A stretch of DNA of 64,000 nt from Alcanivorax sp. DSM 26293 (GTDB lineage: Bacteria; Pseudomonadota; Gammaproteobacteria; Pseudomonadales; Alcanivoracaceae). The notes under the pieces are model-generated. The model was not told the DNA's origin. It worked only from the letters and a program-made list of their open reading frames with translations, and made no database searches. The DNA lies in the NCBI RefSeq assembly GCF_900107995.1, contig NZ_FNUM01000003.1, positions 62,001 through 126,000 of the forward strand. Reading direction: 5' to 3'. Shown here one piece after another: positions 8,531 to 17,480 of this stretch. The translations under genes were made by a program, and so were the position numbers. Each line of letters begins with the position of its first letter. Within the stretch, counting starts at the first letter, position 1.

Positions 8531-8977
8531 TCAGCGATAACGACGACGCAGGCGGCGGTGACGGTGGCGAAAGAAAAATGCCACCAGCGCGCCCGTGATA
8601 CGCGGGAACATCCGCGGTTCAAATTCCAGAATGTCCTGCAGCGTACAGCCCGTGTCACTGTCCGCCAAGCGGCGATGGTGGCGCCAGCTGCGCATACCGG
8701 TCATGGGGGACGCTTCCACGAAGCCTTCCTGCGGTGTCAGCGACAACAGGGTCAACTCGGAGTGGCCCACCGGCAACAGACCGAACAGCTTCAACGGGCT
8801 GCGGAACAGGGGCTTGCCCGGTGTCAGCGCCACCGCTTGAAGATCCCGAACCCCCGGCGGCGCGCCCATGCTCAACCAGGGGCGCATTTCATCGTTGATA
8901 CCGTCCATGGCGGTGACTGCCTGCCACAGGCGGCTTCGGTCCACGGGTAGATCACTGGTAAATGTCAGTTGAATCAT
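8531..8977 (-). CDS. SRPBCC/START-like ligand-binding protein
   Basis: 148 residues from ATG 8977 (GGGAG, 8-bp spacing); the frame is open to 9064, inside the CDF gene. The layout is that of polyketide-cyclase/SRPBCC proteins: MIQLTFTSDLPVDRSRLWQAV at the N-terminus, a central RSPLKLFGLLPVGHSELTLL, and a C-terminal helix (PRITGALVAFFFRHRHRRLRRR). It starts 4 bp after the CDF stop and so is co-transcribed with it. Ligand unknown. Confidence 0.7.
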   Translation of the reverse strand: MIQLTFTSDLPVDRSRLWQAVTAMDGINDEMRPWLSMGAPPGVRDLQAVALTPGKPLFRSPLKLFGLLPVGHSELTLLSLTPQEGFVEASPMTGMRSWRHHRRLADSDTGCTLQDILEFEPRMFPRITGALVAFFFRHRHRRLRRRYR

Positions 8978-8981
8978 GGCA

Positions 8982-9599
8982 TCAACTCCCGCAGTGATCC
9001 GGTTCCCGCTCCTGGTTCGCCTGACGCAAAATGGAGACGGCACTGTGGGTAAACAGTCCGGCAATGGCCAATGCCACCAGCAGGTCCGGCCAGCGACTGC
9101 CCTGCCAAACTACCCACGCCCCGGAGAGCAGTACCGCCAGGTTGGCGATGGCATCGTTACGAGAGCACAGCCAAACCGAGCGAATATTGGCATCCCCCTG
9201 CCGGTAACGCATCAGCAGCAAGGCGCTGACCACGTTGGCGGTCAGTGCCAACCCGGCGACCCCCATCATCATCTGGCCCTGGGGCGCATTCCCCTGGAGC
9301 AAGGCCCAGACACTGTTCGCCAGTACCACCAGCCCCATGATCAGCAGGGAAACGCCCTTGATACGGGCTGCCCGCAGCCGCCAGGCCAGGGACTGTCCCA
9401 GCGCCCACAGGGTCAGCCCGTAGGTGGCCGTATCTCCCAGAAAATCCAGGGCATCCGCCTGCAGGGCACGGGAATCCGCCAGCACCCCGGAGGTCGCCTC
9501 CACCACAAACATCACCGCATTGATCAGCAGCACCACCCATAACACCCGGCGATAGGCCGGTGCCGGGGTGGAACGGATATCGGTATCACAACAACCCAT
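8982..9599 (-). CDS. Cation diffusion facilitator (CDF) family metal exporter
   Basis: 205 residues, about six transmembrane helices, without the long C-terminal cytoplasmic domain of larger CDFs. Helix 2 contains DALDFLGD and helix 5 SRNDAIAN, the positions that hold the transport-site Asp residues; an MGCC N-terminus may bind metal. It exports a divalent cation by proton antiport across the inner membrane. It is divergent from a MerR gene, with a MerR-type promoter between them. The metal (Zn, Cd, Pb or Co) cannot be decided. Confidence 0.85.
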   Translation of the reverse strand: MGCCDTDIRSTPAPAYRRVLWVVLLINAVMFVVEATSGVLADSRALQADALDFLGDTATYGLTLWALGQSLAWRLRAARIKGVSLLIMGLVVLANSVWALLQGNAPQGQMMMGVAGLALTANVVSALLLMRYRQGDANIRSVWLCSRNDAIANLAVLLSGAWVVWQGSRWPDLLVALAIAGLFTHSAVSILRQANQEREPDHCGS

Positions 9600-9741
9600 G
9601 ACTCATGTCTCCATCAGTTCACGCAAATTCACAATCGGCATGGCCTGGACCAGGCCTCCAGAAAACCCATCGCAGACCCGCAAGCGCCTGTATTGCCTTT
9701 TCCTCACCGGGATTTCCTTGAATCCCGTCGGTCATGCCATC

Positions 9742-9772
9742 ATTAAAAAAGCTGTAGTGACTACAGGTTCAA
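9742..9772 (-). promoter_or_regulatory. MerR-type promoter/operator for the CDF gene
   Basis: On the minus strand, TTGAAC (9772-9767), a 19-bp spacer and TTTAAT (9747-9742). The long spacer carries the dyad CTGTAGT-N-ACTACAG (9752-9766). A 19-20 bp spacer with a central dyad is the signature of promoters activated by MerR regulators through DNA untwisting. Confidence 0.75.
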
Positions 9773-9786
9773 GCCCCGGAGGCAGA

Positions 9787-10197
9787 ATGAGTACGCTTTT
9801 TTCCATCGGCACCCTGAGCCAGGCCACTGGCTGCAAGGTGGAAACCATCCGCTATTACGAAAAGATCGGCCTGATGCCTGAACCTGCCCGCAGCGAAGGT
9901 GGACAGCGCCGCTATCACCGCAAACACCGGGAACGACTGCAATTCATCCGCCACAGCCGGGAACTGGGTTTTACCCTGGATGATATTCGCGAACTGCTGG
10001 CCATGAGCGAGCAGCATGGCCACGCGGACAGCATCGCCCGCCGTCACCGGGCCGCCGTGCAGGCCCGCATCCTCTCTCTCACCGCATTACGTAACGAACT
10101 GGATCGAATGATTGACGAGTGCGAGCAGGGGCATGCAGGGGAATGCCGGGTCATCGAGGTGCTCAGCGATCACCAGGAATGCCGGGGCGACCACTGA
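9787..10197 (+). CDS. MerR-family metal-responsive regulator
   Basis: 136 residues from ATG 9787; in-frame sequence upstream to 9568 is spurious and would read through the operator. Winged helix at 1-70 (FSIGTLSQATGCKVETIRYYEKIGL), dimerisation helix, then a C-terminal metal loop CEQGHAGEC plus a final QECRGDH. Cysteine-rich ends of this type occur in CadR/PbrR/ZntR-like proteins. It probably activates the divergent CDF gene on metal binding. Confidence 0.88.
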   Translation: MSTLFSIGTLSQATGCKVETIRYYEKIGLMPEPARSEGGQRRYHRKHRERLQFIRHSRELGFTLDDIRELLAMSEQHGHADSIARRHRAAVQARILSLTALRNELDRMIDECEQGHAGECRVIEVLSDHQECRGDH

Positions 10198-10322
10198 CGT
10201 TTTTTCACGTTTACCCCATATGGGGGAAGCCCATTTCTGGCCAGTTTCTACAATGAAGGGGGAACGATGACGCCCGGTAACGACACGCCGGGATCAAATG
10301 ATGGACAGAAAAGGGGAAGATC

Positions 10323-10715
10323 ATGAAATGGACTCTTGGCATTGCCACACTGCTCGCCTCACAGTTTGCCATTGCGGACTACTACTCCAGCCTGGATGAA
10401 GACACCTGCTGGGATGGCCGTAACAGCCGGGGCGGCCCCTGCATGGTGGTGCATGACACCAAATGGAGCCAGTACACCGAAGGCCGCTTCACCGTTACCT
10501 TCCGCAATACCTGCAACAACCGGATTTATGCCCGCTTCTGCAATGAGCGCAATAACGGCTCGGAAGACTGCGGCGCGTCCGGTATTTCAGCGGGTAACAC
10601 CAAGAGCTGGTCCACCAGTAACGCCAATGGCCGCTACAGCTATAACTGGATCGGGGTGGAAAAAGGCTCCAAGGACTGGGTCTGCTCCGGCAAGGTATCC
10701 AACTGGCACGACTGA
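10323..10715 (+). CDS. Small secreted cysteine-rich protein, unknown
   Basis: 130 residues with a clear signal peptide (MKWTLGIATLLASQFAIA, cleavage near A18/D19). The mature ~112 residues contain six cysteines (in DTCWD, GPCMV, NTCNN, RFCNE, EDCGA, WVCSG) and many Tyr/Trp/Asn, suggesting a disulfide-stabilised periplasmic or secreted beta protein. RBS GGGGAAG. It is a single gene with its own downstream hairpin. I recognise no family. Confidence 0.7.
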   Translation: MKWTLGIATLLASQFAIADYYSSLDEDTCWDGRNSRGGPCMVVHDTKWSQYTEGRFTVTFRNTCNNRIYARFCNERNNGSEDCGASGISAGNTKSWSTSNANGRYSYNWIGVEKGSKDWVCSGKVSNWHD

Positions 10716-10721
10716 TACGCT

Positions 10722-10755
10722 CAGGGAGCATGCCGTTCGGGCAGCATGCTCCCTG
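10722..10755. terminator. Hairpin after the secreted protein gene
   Basis: A 12-bp perfect stem (cagggagcatgc, 10722-10733, with 10744-10755) and a 10-base loop follow immediately after the stop codon. There is no U-tract, so termination is probable but not certain. It also lies just beyond the end of the convergent amidohydrolase gene. Confidence 0.55.
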
Positions 10756-10775
10756 CTCTCTATCAGCACAGAAAA

Positions 10776-12125
10776 TTACTGGGCAATGTTTTTGTAGATT
10801 TTCCCGTCCTTCATTATCACCAGAAAATTTTTCTCGGGATCAGCAACCAAATCAATATTTTCAAGAGGGTTTCCATCGACCAGAATCAAATCTGCCAATG
10901 CGCCTTCCTTGACCACGCCCAACCTACCCTGATACGGAGCTCTTTTTCCCGATAGCGCAAGCAGGTCTGCATTGGTGCTGGTAGCCATTTTCAGCACTTC
11001 TCCTGGCTTGTACCAACGAACCATTTTGGCAAGCTGAGCCCCCTGCCGCTCATTAAGCTTGGCATCAAAAAGAGTATCCGTCCCCCAAGCTGTTTTGATT
11101 TTATATTTTTTTGCCAGGGCATAGGCCGTGTCCGTTCCACGAGTCATCAACAATTGCTTTTCACGGTTCTCAGAACCATCAGGAAATGCGGTGATATCCT
11201 CATCATCCAGAAAGGGCTGGAGACTCAACCAAATATCTTTTTTTGCCATCAACTTTGCGGTTTCTTCATCAATCAGCTGACCGTGGTCAATCACCTTCAC
11301 GCCAGCACGGATCGCTGTTTGAACCGCTCTTGGCGTGTAGGCATGAACGGTCACGTAGGTGCCCCAGTTTTCAGCGGCAGCCACCGCTGCGCTGAACTCT
11401 TCCTCTGTATACTGAGAAACATCAATGGGATCGTAATTGGAAGACACCCCACCACCGGCGGCCAGCTTGATTTGTGAAGCCCCGAGCATCAGCTGCTCCC
11501 GGACACGACGAATCACCTCATCAGGGCCATCCGCAATAGCAGCTCCGCCAACCTGTTCAGAATAATGCAAATGGCCATCGGATGACCGAGGCAATTCATT
11601 GGTATGACGGTAATCACCATGGCCTCCCGTCTGGGAAATCATCGCGCCGGATGGCCAGATTCTTGGCCCGACAATAAGCTCTTCATCAATAGCACGCTTG
11701 ATACTGAAAACCGGACCAGCAAGATCACGCACACTGGTGAAGCCTCTCATCAGTGTCTTTTCTGCCTCCTGAGCGGCAAGCAGGTTTAGATAACCTTCCG
11801 GGCCAGCAAGTGCGACACTCAAGGGGGCAGCAGCAAGCATCATGTGGAAGTGAGCATCTATCAGCCCGGGCATCAGGGTGTTGCCTTTACCGTCAATGAC
11901 TCGGATATCATCATCAACATCTATGGTTGATGACGATATCCGGCTTATCTGATTGCCGGTGATCAGCACATCTGAAAGCTCTGAAAGCGAAAGATCTTCA
12001 CCATTGAAAATCTTGACGTTCCGGAATACTAATGAGCGCTCCTCAACAGAGGTCTCTGCAGAGGTGACAGAAGCGATCAGCACTACGCACCCGATGCAGG
12101 CAATCAAAAAAATCTTTTGTATCAC
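10776..12125 (-). CDS. Secreted amidohydrolase (imidazolonepropionase/Xaa-Pro dipeptidase-like)
   Basis: 449 residues from a GTG start at 12125 (MIQKIFLIACIGC...); the frame continues to 12257 but only the GTG gives a signal peptide. Metal ligands of subtype-I amidohydrolases: HxH in DAHFHM, the carbamylated Lys in QIKLAAGGG, His in TVHAY and VIDHG, Asp in WGTD. The C-terminal LGVVKEGALADLILVDGNPLENI is typical of the family. It hydrolyses an amide, peptide or lactone in the periplasm. Base composition is clearly AT-richer than in neighbours, suggesting horizontal acquisition. Substrate unknown. Confidence 0.85.
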   Translation of the reverse strand: MIQKIFLIACIGCVVLIASVTSAETSVEERSLVFRNVKIFNGEDLSLSELSDVLITGNQISRISSSTIDVDDDIRVIDGKGNTLMPGLIDAHFHMMLAAAPLSVALAGPEGYLNLLAAQEAEKTLMRGFTSVRDLAGPVFSIKRAIDEELIVGPRIWPSGAMISQTGGHGDYRHTNELPRSSDGHLHYSEQVGGAAIADGPDEVIRRVREQLMLGASQIKLAAGGGVSSNYDPIDVSQYTEEEFSAAVAAAENWGTYVTVHAYTPRAVQTAIRAGVKVIDHGQLIDEETAKLMAKKDIWLSLQPFLDDEDITAFPDGSENREKQLLMTRGTDTAYALAKKYKIKTAWGTDTLFDAKLNERQGAQLAKMVRWYKPGEVLKMATSTNADLLALSGKRAPYQGRLGVVKEGALADLILVDGNPLENIDLVADPEKNFLVIMKDGKIYKNIAQ

Positions 12126-12276
12126 GATGCCATTCCCAGAAAATGTGATTAGAGCTGAAACTAAAGCATGGCGCGACAAGACGCGTCTATCATAATTACA
12201 AAAGATCCCAAAGATTTTAAAGACAGCAGTGGCACAGCGATTGCCCTGCTTCGGCAATAGACACCTCGCTCAAACA

Positions 12277-13383
12277 CTACCCAATAACCATATGGTTATC
12301 CCACCATGCTGCAGGCAAATCCAACCATTCACTATCCGTTCCCCCGGCCTGGCATTTGAAGAAACGGCATTTTCCTTGTCCTGATGTGACCGCAAACCCC
12401 TCAGGAACCGCACCCACGCCTGCGCAGTCAGCCATGGGGACATCCACCACGGTGGCGGCGGAATCCAGATCCCAGATAAAGAAACGATTGCCCCGCGGCG
12501 CCGTCATGGCAACCAGTCGCTTCTCGCTATGGATGGCAATGCTGGCGGTATACTGTTTCATCATTGCCAATTGGCGGTTGCTGACCGGAAACGGCTGGTA
12601 GGGCTGACCGGGACGCTTGATGGCCAACAGCGGCACACTGTCCCAGGCCGGGCCATGGTACTGCTGACCGGTAATCACGGTGCCGTCACTGGCCACGGCC
12701 AGATGGCGAATACTGTTCTGCTGTTGCGGCAGGGTTTCCTTGCTGAGCCTTTCACCGTGGCGGTCCATGATCACCAGACTCGGCGCCATGGCGTCCAGGT
12801 TCATTTCCTCACGGCTGCCCCCTTCCGTCCGTATACCGCCATTGCCGATGACCAGGGATTCACCGTCCGGCAGCCAGGCCAGCTGATGCGGGCCAACGCC
12901 ATGGGTGGAGACCTCGCCGTCATGGATCAGCTGCTTGCCGTTTTCCAGACGATAACGCCCCAGCACTCCCCGCCCCGGCTCGGCCGTATCGTTCTCCGTG
13001 GTGTAGAGCCACTGCCCCCTGTGGTGGAACACTCCATGGCCGTAGAAGTGGCGGTCCGGCTGACTGCGAAGGGTCTGTAGCAGAGTACCGTCACGCAGGT
13101 CCACCAGATAACTTTCCCGAGACGGGCGGCGGCCAACAAACAGGGCAAGGGGCAGCAAGGGGTGCCGACAGATGTCGTGGCAGCGCTCTGCGACAGGCGT
13201 GGCGAAGGCCCGCTGGCCATCGAGAAAGTAACCCACCGCGTAATGTTTTCCGGCCGCATCATTACGGGCAGACAACAGCAGCGGTGATTGACCGCGTCCG
13301 GACCAGAGCGTCCAGCCACCGAGGGCGGCCACAGCAGCCACTGCCGCACCGGAGCCCAGCAACTGTCGTCGTGTCAGTGGCAT
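12277..13383 (-). CDS. DUF1513 protein with Tat-like signal (imelysin cluster)
   Basis: 368 residues from ATG 13383 (RBS GGAGAG). The N-terminus MPLTRRQLLGSGAAVAAVAA has twin Arg before a hydrophobic stretch, so export by Tat is likely. The rest is beta-propeller-like (FYGHGVFHHRGQWLYTTEND, GVGPHQLAWLPDG). DUF1513 proteins regularly follow imelysin and DUF1111 genes, as in Pseudomonas. It is the last gene of the Fur-controlled cluster. A periplasmic role in iron handling is inferred from context only. Confidence 0.85.
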   Translation of the reverse strand: MPLTRRQLLGSGAAVAAVAALGGWTLWSGRGQSPLLLSARNDAAGKHYAVGYFLDGQRAFATPVAERCHDICRHPLLPLALFVGRRPSRESYLVDLRDGTLLQTLRSQPDRHFYGHGVFHHRGQWLYTTENDTAEPGRGVLGRYRLENGKQLIHDGEVSTHGVGPHQLAWLPDGESLVIGNGGIRTEGGSREEMNLDAMAPSLVIMDRHGERLSKETLPQQQNSIRHLAVASDGTVITGQQYHGPAWDSVPLLAIKRPGQPYQPFPVSNRQLAMMKQYTASIAIHSEKRLVAMTAPRGNRFFIWDLDSAATVVDVPMADCAGVGAVPEGFAVTSGQGKCRFFKCQAGGTDSEWLDLPAAWWDNHMVIG

Positions 13384-13530
13384 AACGTCTCTCCACAAAG
13401 CTAGCCAAACCCCGCTGAAGGAATCCGGCGCAGCGAAGTCACGCACGCAGTGAATCGCGGGCACGACCTTTAATGGTCAAAACGGCTATCCCGCGCCTTT
13501 TAACGTTGAACTTTCAACTCGCTCCTGCTT

Positions 13531-14553
13531 TCAATCGCCGTCGTTGGCATTGAAACCGAGCTGAATACCCAAGTCCCGGGCCAGGTCACTTTGCTGCAGC
13601 GTTTCCAGCGTATCCAGATCCTGATACAGCGACTGCAGCTGCGCCTGGCTGTCCGGGTCCTGCACGATCTCCATCAGGGGCGCCGGCAGGGCATCCAGTT
13701 GATCGTGAACCCGCTGGTAGGCCTCATCAATGTCAGCCACCAGCTGCGCATCCCCGACCAGGGAGCGGACCCGTTCCCACACCGCTTGTGCCCCTTCCAG
13801 AGAGGCAATCAGGTTCTCTGTGGAACGACGGCTGCGCCAGGCTTCCGCCTGGTAGGGCTGCGGCACCCCGCGGTTGAGCCGCCCCATCGGTGTCCCCAGC
13901 TTCTTCTTCAGGGTATCCACCGCCGTAATCTGCACACGGAGGATGCCACCCAGCGCCTCATCCGCATTGGCATAGCGCCCATTGGGGAACGTCGTAAGCT
14001 GCTCAAGCATTCCCTCCGGCTGCTGCCACAGGGTAACCACTTCCGCAGACAGGGCCTGCTGATGGCGAGCAATGCCCACAAGCAACGGGCAGTAGCGATC
14101 CCGACGCTCGCGGATAGCAACCTGCTCATCGAAGAGCACATATTCGAAAGCGGTAAGCCCCTGCACTACCACACTGGCGTCATCCAGCTGTTGCTGATCC
14201 AGCTCTGGCGCTTCATCCAGCAGGGACTCGGTCTGGCGGGCCACCATATTGCGCTTGTCCGGCCAGAACTGGACTTGCCAGCTGCGATTGCCTTCGGACA
14301 ACGGGCCCACCATCAACGGTTGCAGATGGGACCAGGCGGACTGGGTCTGGTGGAAAGCTTGCTTGATCTCTGCCAGCGCCAGTTCGCCGGCACAGCCAGC
14401 CCGGGTCGTTTCCAGCAACACCTCATTGCTGCGGAGCCATTGCTGGTGCGCCGGCAGCAACACCTGGTCCGCCAGCTGCGCCGTGACCTCCTGACGGGGA
14501 TCGCTGCAGGCGGCCAGCGCCAGGGTGGTGATCAGCAGAATAAGGCGTTGCAT
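13531..14553 (-). CDS. Imelysin-family lipoprotein (second copy, HxxE-less)
   Basis: 340 residues from ATG 14553 (GAGG 6 bp upstream). Lipoprotein signal with lipobox LAAC (Cys16). Helical imelysin/peptidase-M75-like body. At the place of the GxHxxE motif this copy reads GLTAFEYVLF, so the His is missing while the Glu remains. It lies 28 bp after the di-haem gene. It is likely a periplasm-facing iron-binding or iron-transport accessory, not a peptidase. Confidence 0.85.
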   Translation of the reverse strand: MQRLILLITTLALAACSDPRQEVTAQLADQVLLPAHQQWLRSNEVLLETTRAGCAGELALAEIKQAFHQTQSAWSHLQPLMVGPLSEGNRSWQVQFWPDKRNMVARQTESLLDEAPELDQQQLDDASVVVQGLTAFEYVLFDEQVAIRERRDRYCPLLVGIARHQQALSAEVVTLWQQPEGMLEQLTTFPNGRYANADEALGGILRVQITAVDTLKKKLGTPMGRLNRGVPQPYQAEAWRSRRSTENLIASLEGAQAVWERVRSLVGDAQLVADIDEAYQRVHDQLDALPAPLMEIVQDPDSQAQLQSLYQDLDTLETLQQSDLARDLGIQLGFNANDGD

Positions 14554-14581
14554 GGGAAACCTCGGCATCACAGCGAATGGG

Positions 14582-15982
14582 CTACAGGGAATTCAGGAAG
14601 GCCAGCAGGGCCGCACGCTGCTCGGCATTGAAGGTAAGCACCTTGTCCCGGGAAGCGGCGGCCTCGCCATCGTGCCAGAGAATCGCTTCCATCAGATTGC
14701 GGGCACGACCATCGTGAAGGAACTGGGTATGGCCATTCACCGCTTCAGTGAGACCAATGCCCCACAGCGGCGGTGTGCGCCACTCCTGACCGTTAGCCAG
14801 GAACTCAGGACGGCCATCCGCCAGACCCGGCCCCATGTCGTGGAGCAACAGATCGGTATAGGGGCGGACAGTCTGGTTGGCCAACTCCGGTTCCGCGGCA
14901 TCGTTGCCGGTGGTGAAGCTGGGCACATGGCAGCCCTGGCAATTGGCCTGGTGGAATAACGACTTGCCTTTGAGGACCTGGGGGTCATCCACATTGCGGC
15001 GGGCCGGTACGGCCAGATTGCGGGTATAGAACAGCACGCTGTCCATGATGCTGTCGCTGACCTCTACCTCTCCGCCGTTAGGCATGGCCAGACAGTCGGC
15101 CTGGCTGGGAGCGCAGGAATCCGTGGGCACCAGATGGCTGTTCAGCCCCATATCGTTGGCAAAGGCTTCCGCATTCTGCTGACGCAGGCTGGGCTGACCG
15201 GCTTTCCAGCCGAAGCGGCCCATGGCCGTGGCACCCGCAGCGCGATCCCACACCCGATTGGCGCGACCACTGATGCCATCGCCATCCTCGTCATCGGGAT
15301 CGGCATAGGCCAACAGATCCGCTTCCGGTATCGCCTCCAGAAATCCGAGCCCGATCACGGGTGGTGCAATCCGTGCCGAAAAGAGAGTAGCAGGATGCAT
15401 GTCGCCATAAGCCAGGTTAGAAAAGTTCAGACGCGGCTTGCGCAGTTCCACCTGGTGGCCATCGGCAAAGGTGACCGTCTCGAATTCGTAGGTGACCCGC
15501 ACCCGTCCTTCCGGCTCCACACCGGGGATCGCCGCATCCTGGAACTGGCCACCATAGTTGGGCTCAGGTACCAGACCACTGCGGGTCAAATCGTCATCAG
15601 CAGCGGCGGGCACCGACAGCCTGACCAGCATGGATACCGCCTGTTTGGCGTCGGCTGCCGGCGGGTGACCACGGCCATCCTTGATGTGGCAATTCTGGCA
15701 GGCATTGGTATTGAACAGGGGGCCCAGCCCATCCCGGGCATCCGTGGAAGCCGGCGCGATCACCCAGGGATTACGGAAAAAACTGTTGCCGACACTGAAA
15801 TCCAGCCGACGGGACGGCGGCAGGTTGGCCAATGGCAGGGAAAACGCATTCTGGTCCGTCTTGGTCACCGTGCCTTCACCGGCAGACAGGTGCTCACCGG
15901 GCTCCGCTTCCGTGAACGTCGGGCCCTGATCGCAGCCAGCCAGCAGGGTGGCCAGGGCCAGGGTCAGCAAGAGATATCGCAA
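14582..15982 (-). CDS. Di-haem cytochrome c-like lipoprotein (DUF1111, thiol oxidoreductase family)
   Basis: 466 residues. Lipobox LAGC with Cys17 followed by Asp18, the +2 signal for retention in the inner membrane. Two haem c sites: CQNCH (95-99) and CQGCH (348-352). A DPDDEDGDGISGRAN loop (228-242) resembles a calcium site. The family, called thiol oxidoreductases, accompanies imelysins in iron-regulated operons. It probably provides redox chemistry on iron or a ligand in the periplasm. Confidence 0.88.
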   Translation of the reverse strand: MRYLLLTLALATLLAGCDQGPTFTEAEPGEHLSAGEGTVTKTDQNAFSLPLANLPPSRRLDFSVGNSFFRNPWVIAPASTDARDGLGPLFNTNACQNCHIKDGRGHPPAADAKQAVSMLVRLSVPAAADDDLTRSGLVPEPNYGGQFQDAAIPGVEPEGRVRVTYEFETVTFADGHQVELRKPRLNFSNLAYGDMHPATLFSARIAPPVIGLGFLEAIPEADLLAYADPDDEDGDGISGRANRVWDRAAGATAMGRFGWKAGQPSLRQQNAEAFANDMGLNSHLVPTDSCAPSQADCLAMPNGGEVEVSDSIMDSVLFYTRNLAVPARRNVDDPQVLKGKSLFHQANCQGCHVPSFTTGNDAAEPELANQTVRPYTDLLLHDMGPGLADGRPEFLANGQEWRTPPLWGIGLTEAVNGHTQFLHDGRARNLMEAILWHDGEAAASRDKVLTFNAEQRAALLAFLNSL

Positions 15983-16052
15983 GTTACAGGCATCCTTCTA
16001 TCTGGATAGTGCGGGACTTCGGTAACGACGCAACGACCCATTGGGTTCCACG

Positions 16053-16072
16053 GCGCCGCCCGGAGGCGGCGC
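16053..16072. other. Intra-operon GC hairpin
   Basis: An 8-bp perfect stem (gcgccgcc / ggcggcgc) with a 4-base loop lies between the first imelysin gene and the di-haem gene. There is no U-run, so it is more likely an RNA-stability or attenuation element than a full terminator. Confidence 0.45.
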
Positions 16073-16102
16073 TATGTTACCAGATCCGAAAAAGAATCGT
16101 TT

Positions 16103-17383
16103 TCAGAAACTGTGGTTTGCGGTGTCCGGGTTCAGGGCCTGGATATCCAGTACCAGAGCCGCTTTCTCGATACTGGCGGTCTGTACCACCAGGGCATCGA
16201 TGGCATGGTTAACGGTGGCGGCACCTTCGGCATTGCCCGGGGCGATCAACTGATCAAAGTGGACACCCTTGGCGGCACTGTCCACCAGCGTCTGCAAGGC
16301 CGCTTCACTGGCATCCAGGTCCGTCTTCAATGCCTGGTCCAATTGGGGCTCACTGGCGGCAACCAGCTCACTCAGCGACGGGCCACTGAGGGTCTCGCCG
16401 TTCACCCGCTGATACTCACCCAGGTAGACATTCTCGATCCCCTTGCCGTTGTAAAAATGGGAGAAGTGGGTGTTGTCGCTGAAACAATCATGTTCGTCTT
16501 CCGGCGAATGGGCGGCCAATGCCACCTTCATGCGTTCGCCGGCCAACTCACCCAGGGACAGGCTGCCCATGCCGAACAGCATCTTGCGCAGACCGTCTTC
16601 CACACTGCCCGCCGCCAATTCGGCCCGGTAGTTATCCTGTTCCGGTTGCCACTCAGCCACCATGGCTTCCAGATCCGCAATCAACAGATCGGTAACCACC
16701 TCAAGATACTGACGACGACGGGCGTTGTGTCCGCCGGTGGCACTGTCGCCGGTGGCAAAATCCGTGGCAGGACGCTCACCCGCACCCGGGCCGGTGCCAT
16801 TCAAGTCCTGCCCCCAGAGCAAAAACTCGATGGCATGATAGCCGGTGGCCACGTTGGCTTCCGAACCACCCAGCTCATTCAGACTGGCGAGCAGCTCCGG
16901 GGTCAGTTCACTCAGGTCCATTTGCTGTTCGCCGATTTTCAACGACTGGCTGGCAATGATATTGGCGCGGGCACCCGGGTTACCCATCACCGCCTGGTAA
17001 TCGTCGGCCACGTAATCGATCAGGCCTTCATCCAGCGGCCAGGCGTTTACCTGGCCCTCCCATTCGTCCACCACCGAATTGCCAAACCGGAATACCTCGG
17101 TCTGCATATAGGGCACCCGGGCATCACGCCAGGCCTGACGGGCAGCGGCCAGGGTCTCTTCACTGGGCTGCGCCAGCAGGGTATCGATGTGCTCGCGCAG
17201 TTCGCGGGCCTCGCTCAGCGCATCGCTGTAGGCCGCCAGCGCCATGTCGGCGTAGTGGTCGATCACCAGCCGGGCACGGGCCTCGTCGTAAGCCGGTGTC
17301 GAAGTGGCAGCAGGTTCATCACTGCAGGCAGAGAGCAGCAGAGAGGCCAGCAACAGGCCCCCGATAGAGACACGGGACAGCAT
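16103..17383 (-). CDS. Imelysin (IcmP/M75-type) iron-regulated lipoprotein
   Basis: 426 residues. Lipobox LSAC (Cys20). The GxHxxE motif is intact as GYHAIE (181-186), with WPLDEGLIDY upstream, both typical of imelysins such as Pseudomonas IcmP. It is the first gene of the cluster imelysin - DUF1111 - imelysin - DUF1513, preceded by a Fur box. The family was once called insulin-cleaving metalloprotease but is now viewed mostly as an outer-membrane or periplasmic iron-acquisition component. Confidence 0.9.
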   Translation of the reverse strand: MLSRVSIGGLLLASLLLSACSDEPAATSTPAYDEARARLVIDHYADMALAAYSDALSEARELREHIDTLLAQPSEETLAAARQAWRDARVPYMQTEVFRFGNSVVDEWEGQVNAWPLDEGLIDYVADDYQAVMGNPGARANIIASQSLKIGEQQMDLSELTPELLASLNELGGSEANVATGYHAIEFLLWGQDLNGTGPGAGERPATDFATGDSATGGHNARRRQYLEVVTDLLIADLEAMVAEWQPEQDNYRAELAAGSVEDGLRKMLFGMGSLSLGELAGERMKVALAAHSPEDEHDCFSDNTHFSHFYNGKGIENVYLGEYQRVNGETLSGPSLSELVAASEPQLDQALKTDLDASEAALQTLVDSAAKGVHFDQLIAPGNAEGAATVNHAIDALVVQTASIEKAALVLDIQALNPDTANHSF

Positions 17384-17458
17384 GGAATTCCTCTAAAATC
17401 GTGAAACGGCAAGTGAAAAGACACCCGTCACAGGGGCGCCCGAAACTATCAGCCCACA

Positions 17459-17480
17459 ATAATGCGAACTATTCTCATTA
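17459..17480 (-). promoter_or_regulatory. Fur box upstream of the imelysin cluster
   Basis: The minus strand reads TAATGAGAATAGTTCGCATT, close to the Fur consensus (AATGAGAATNATTNNCATT form). It lies about 76 bp before the imelysin start in the intergenic region shared with nhaD, predicting repression of the cluster under iron-replete conditions. Confidence 0.75.

Noticed and set aside
10214-10225. CCCCATATGGGG palindrome before the secreted protein gene
   Set aside because: A perfect 12-mer but isolated; no matching promoter spacing or second copy, so not reported as an operator.
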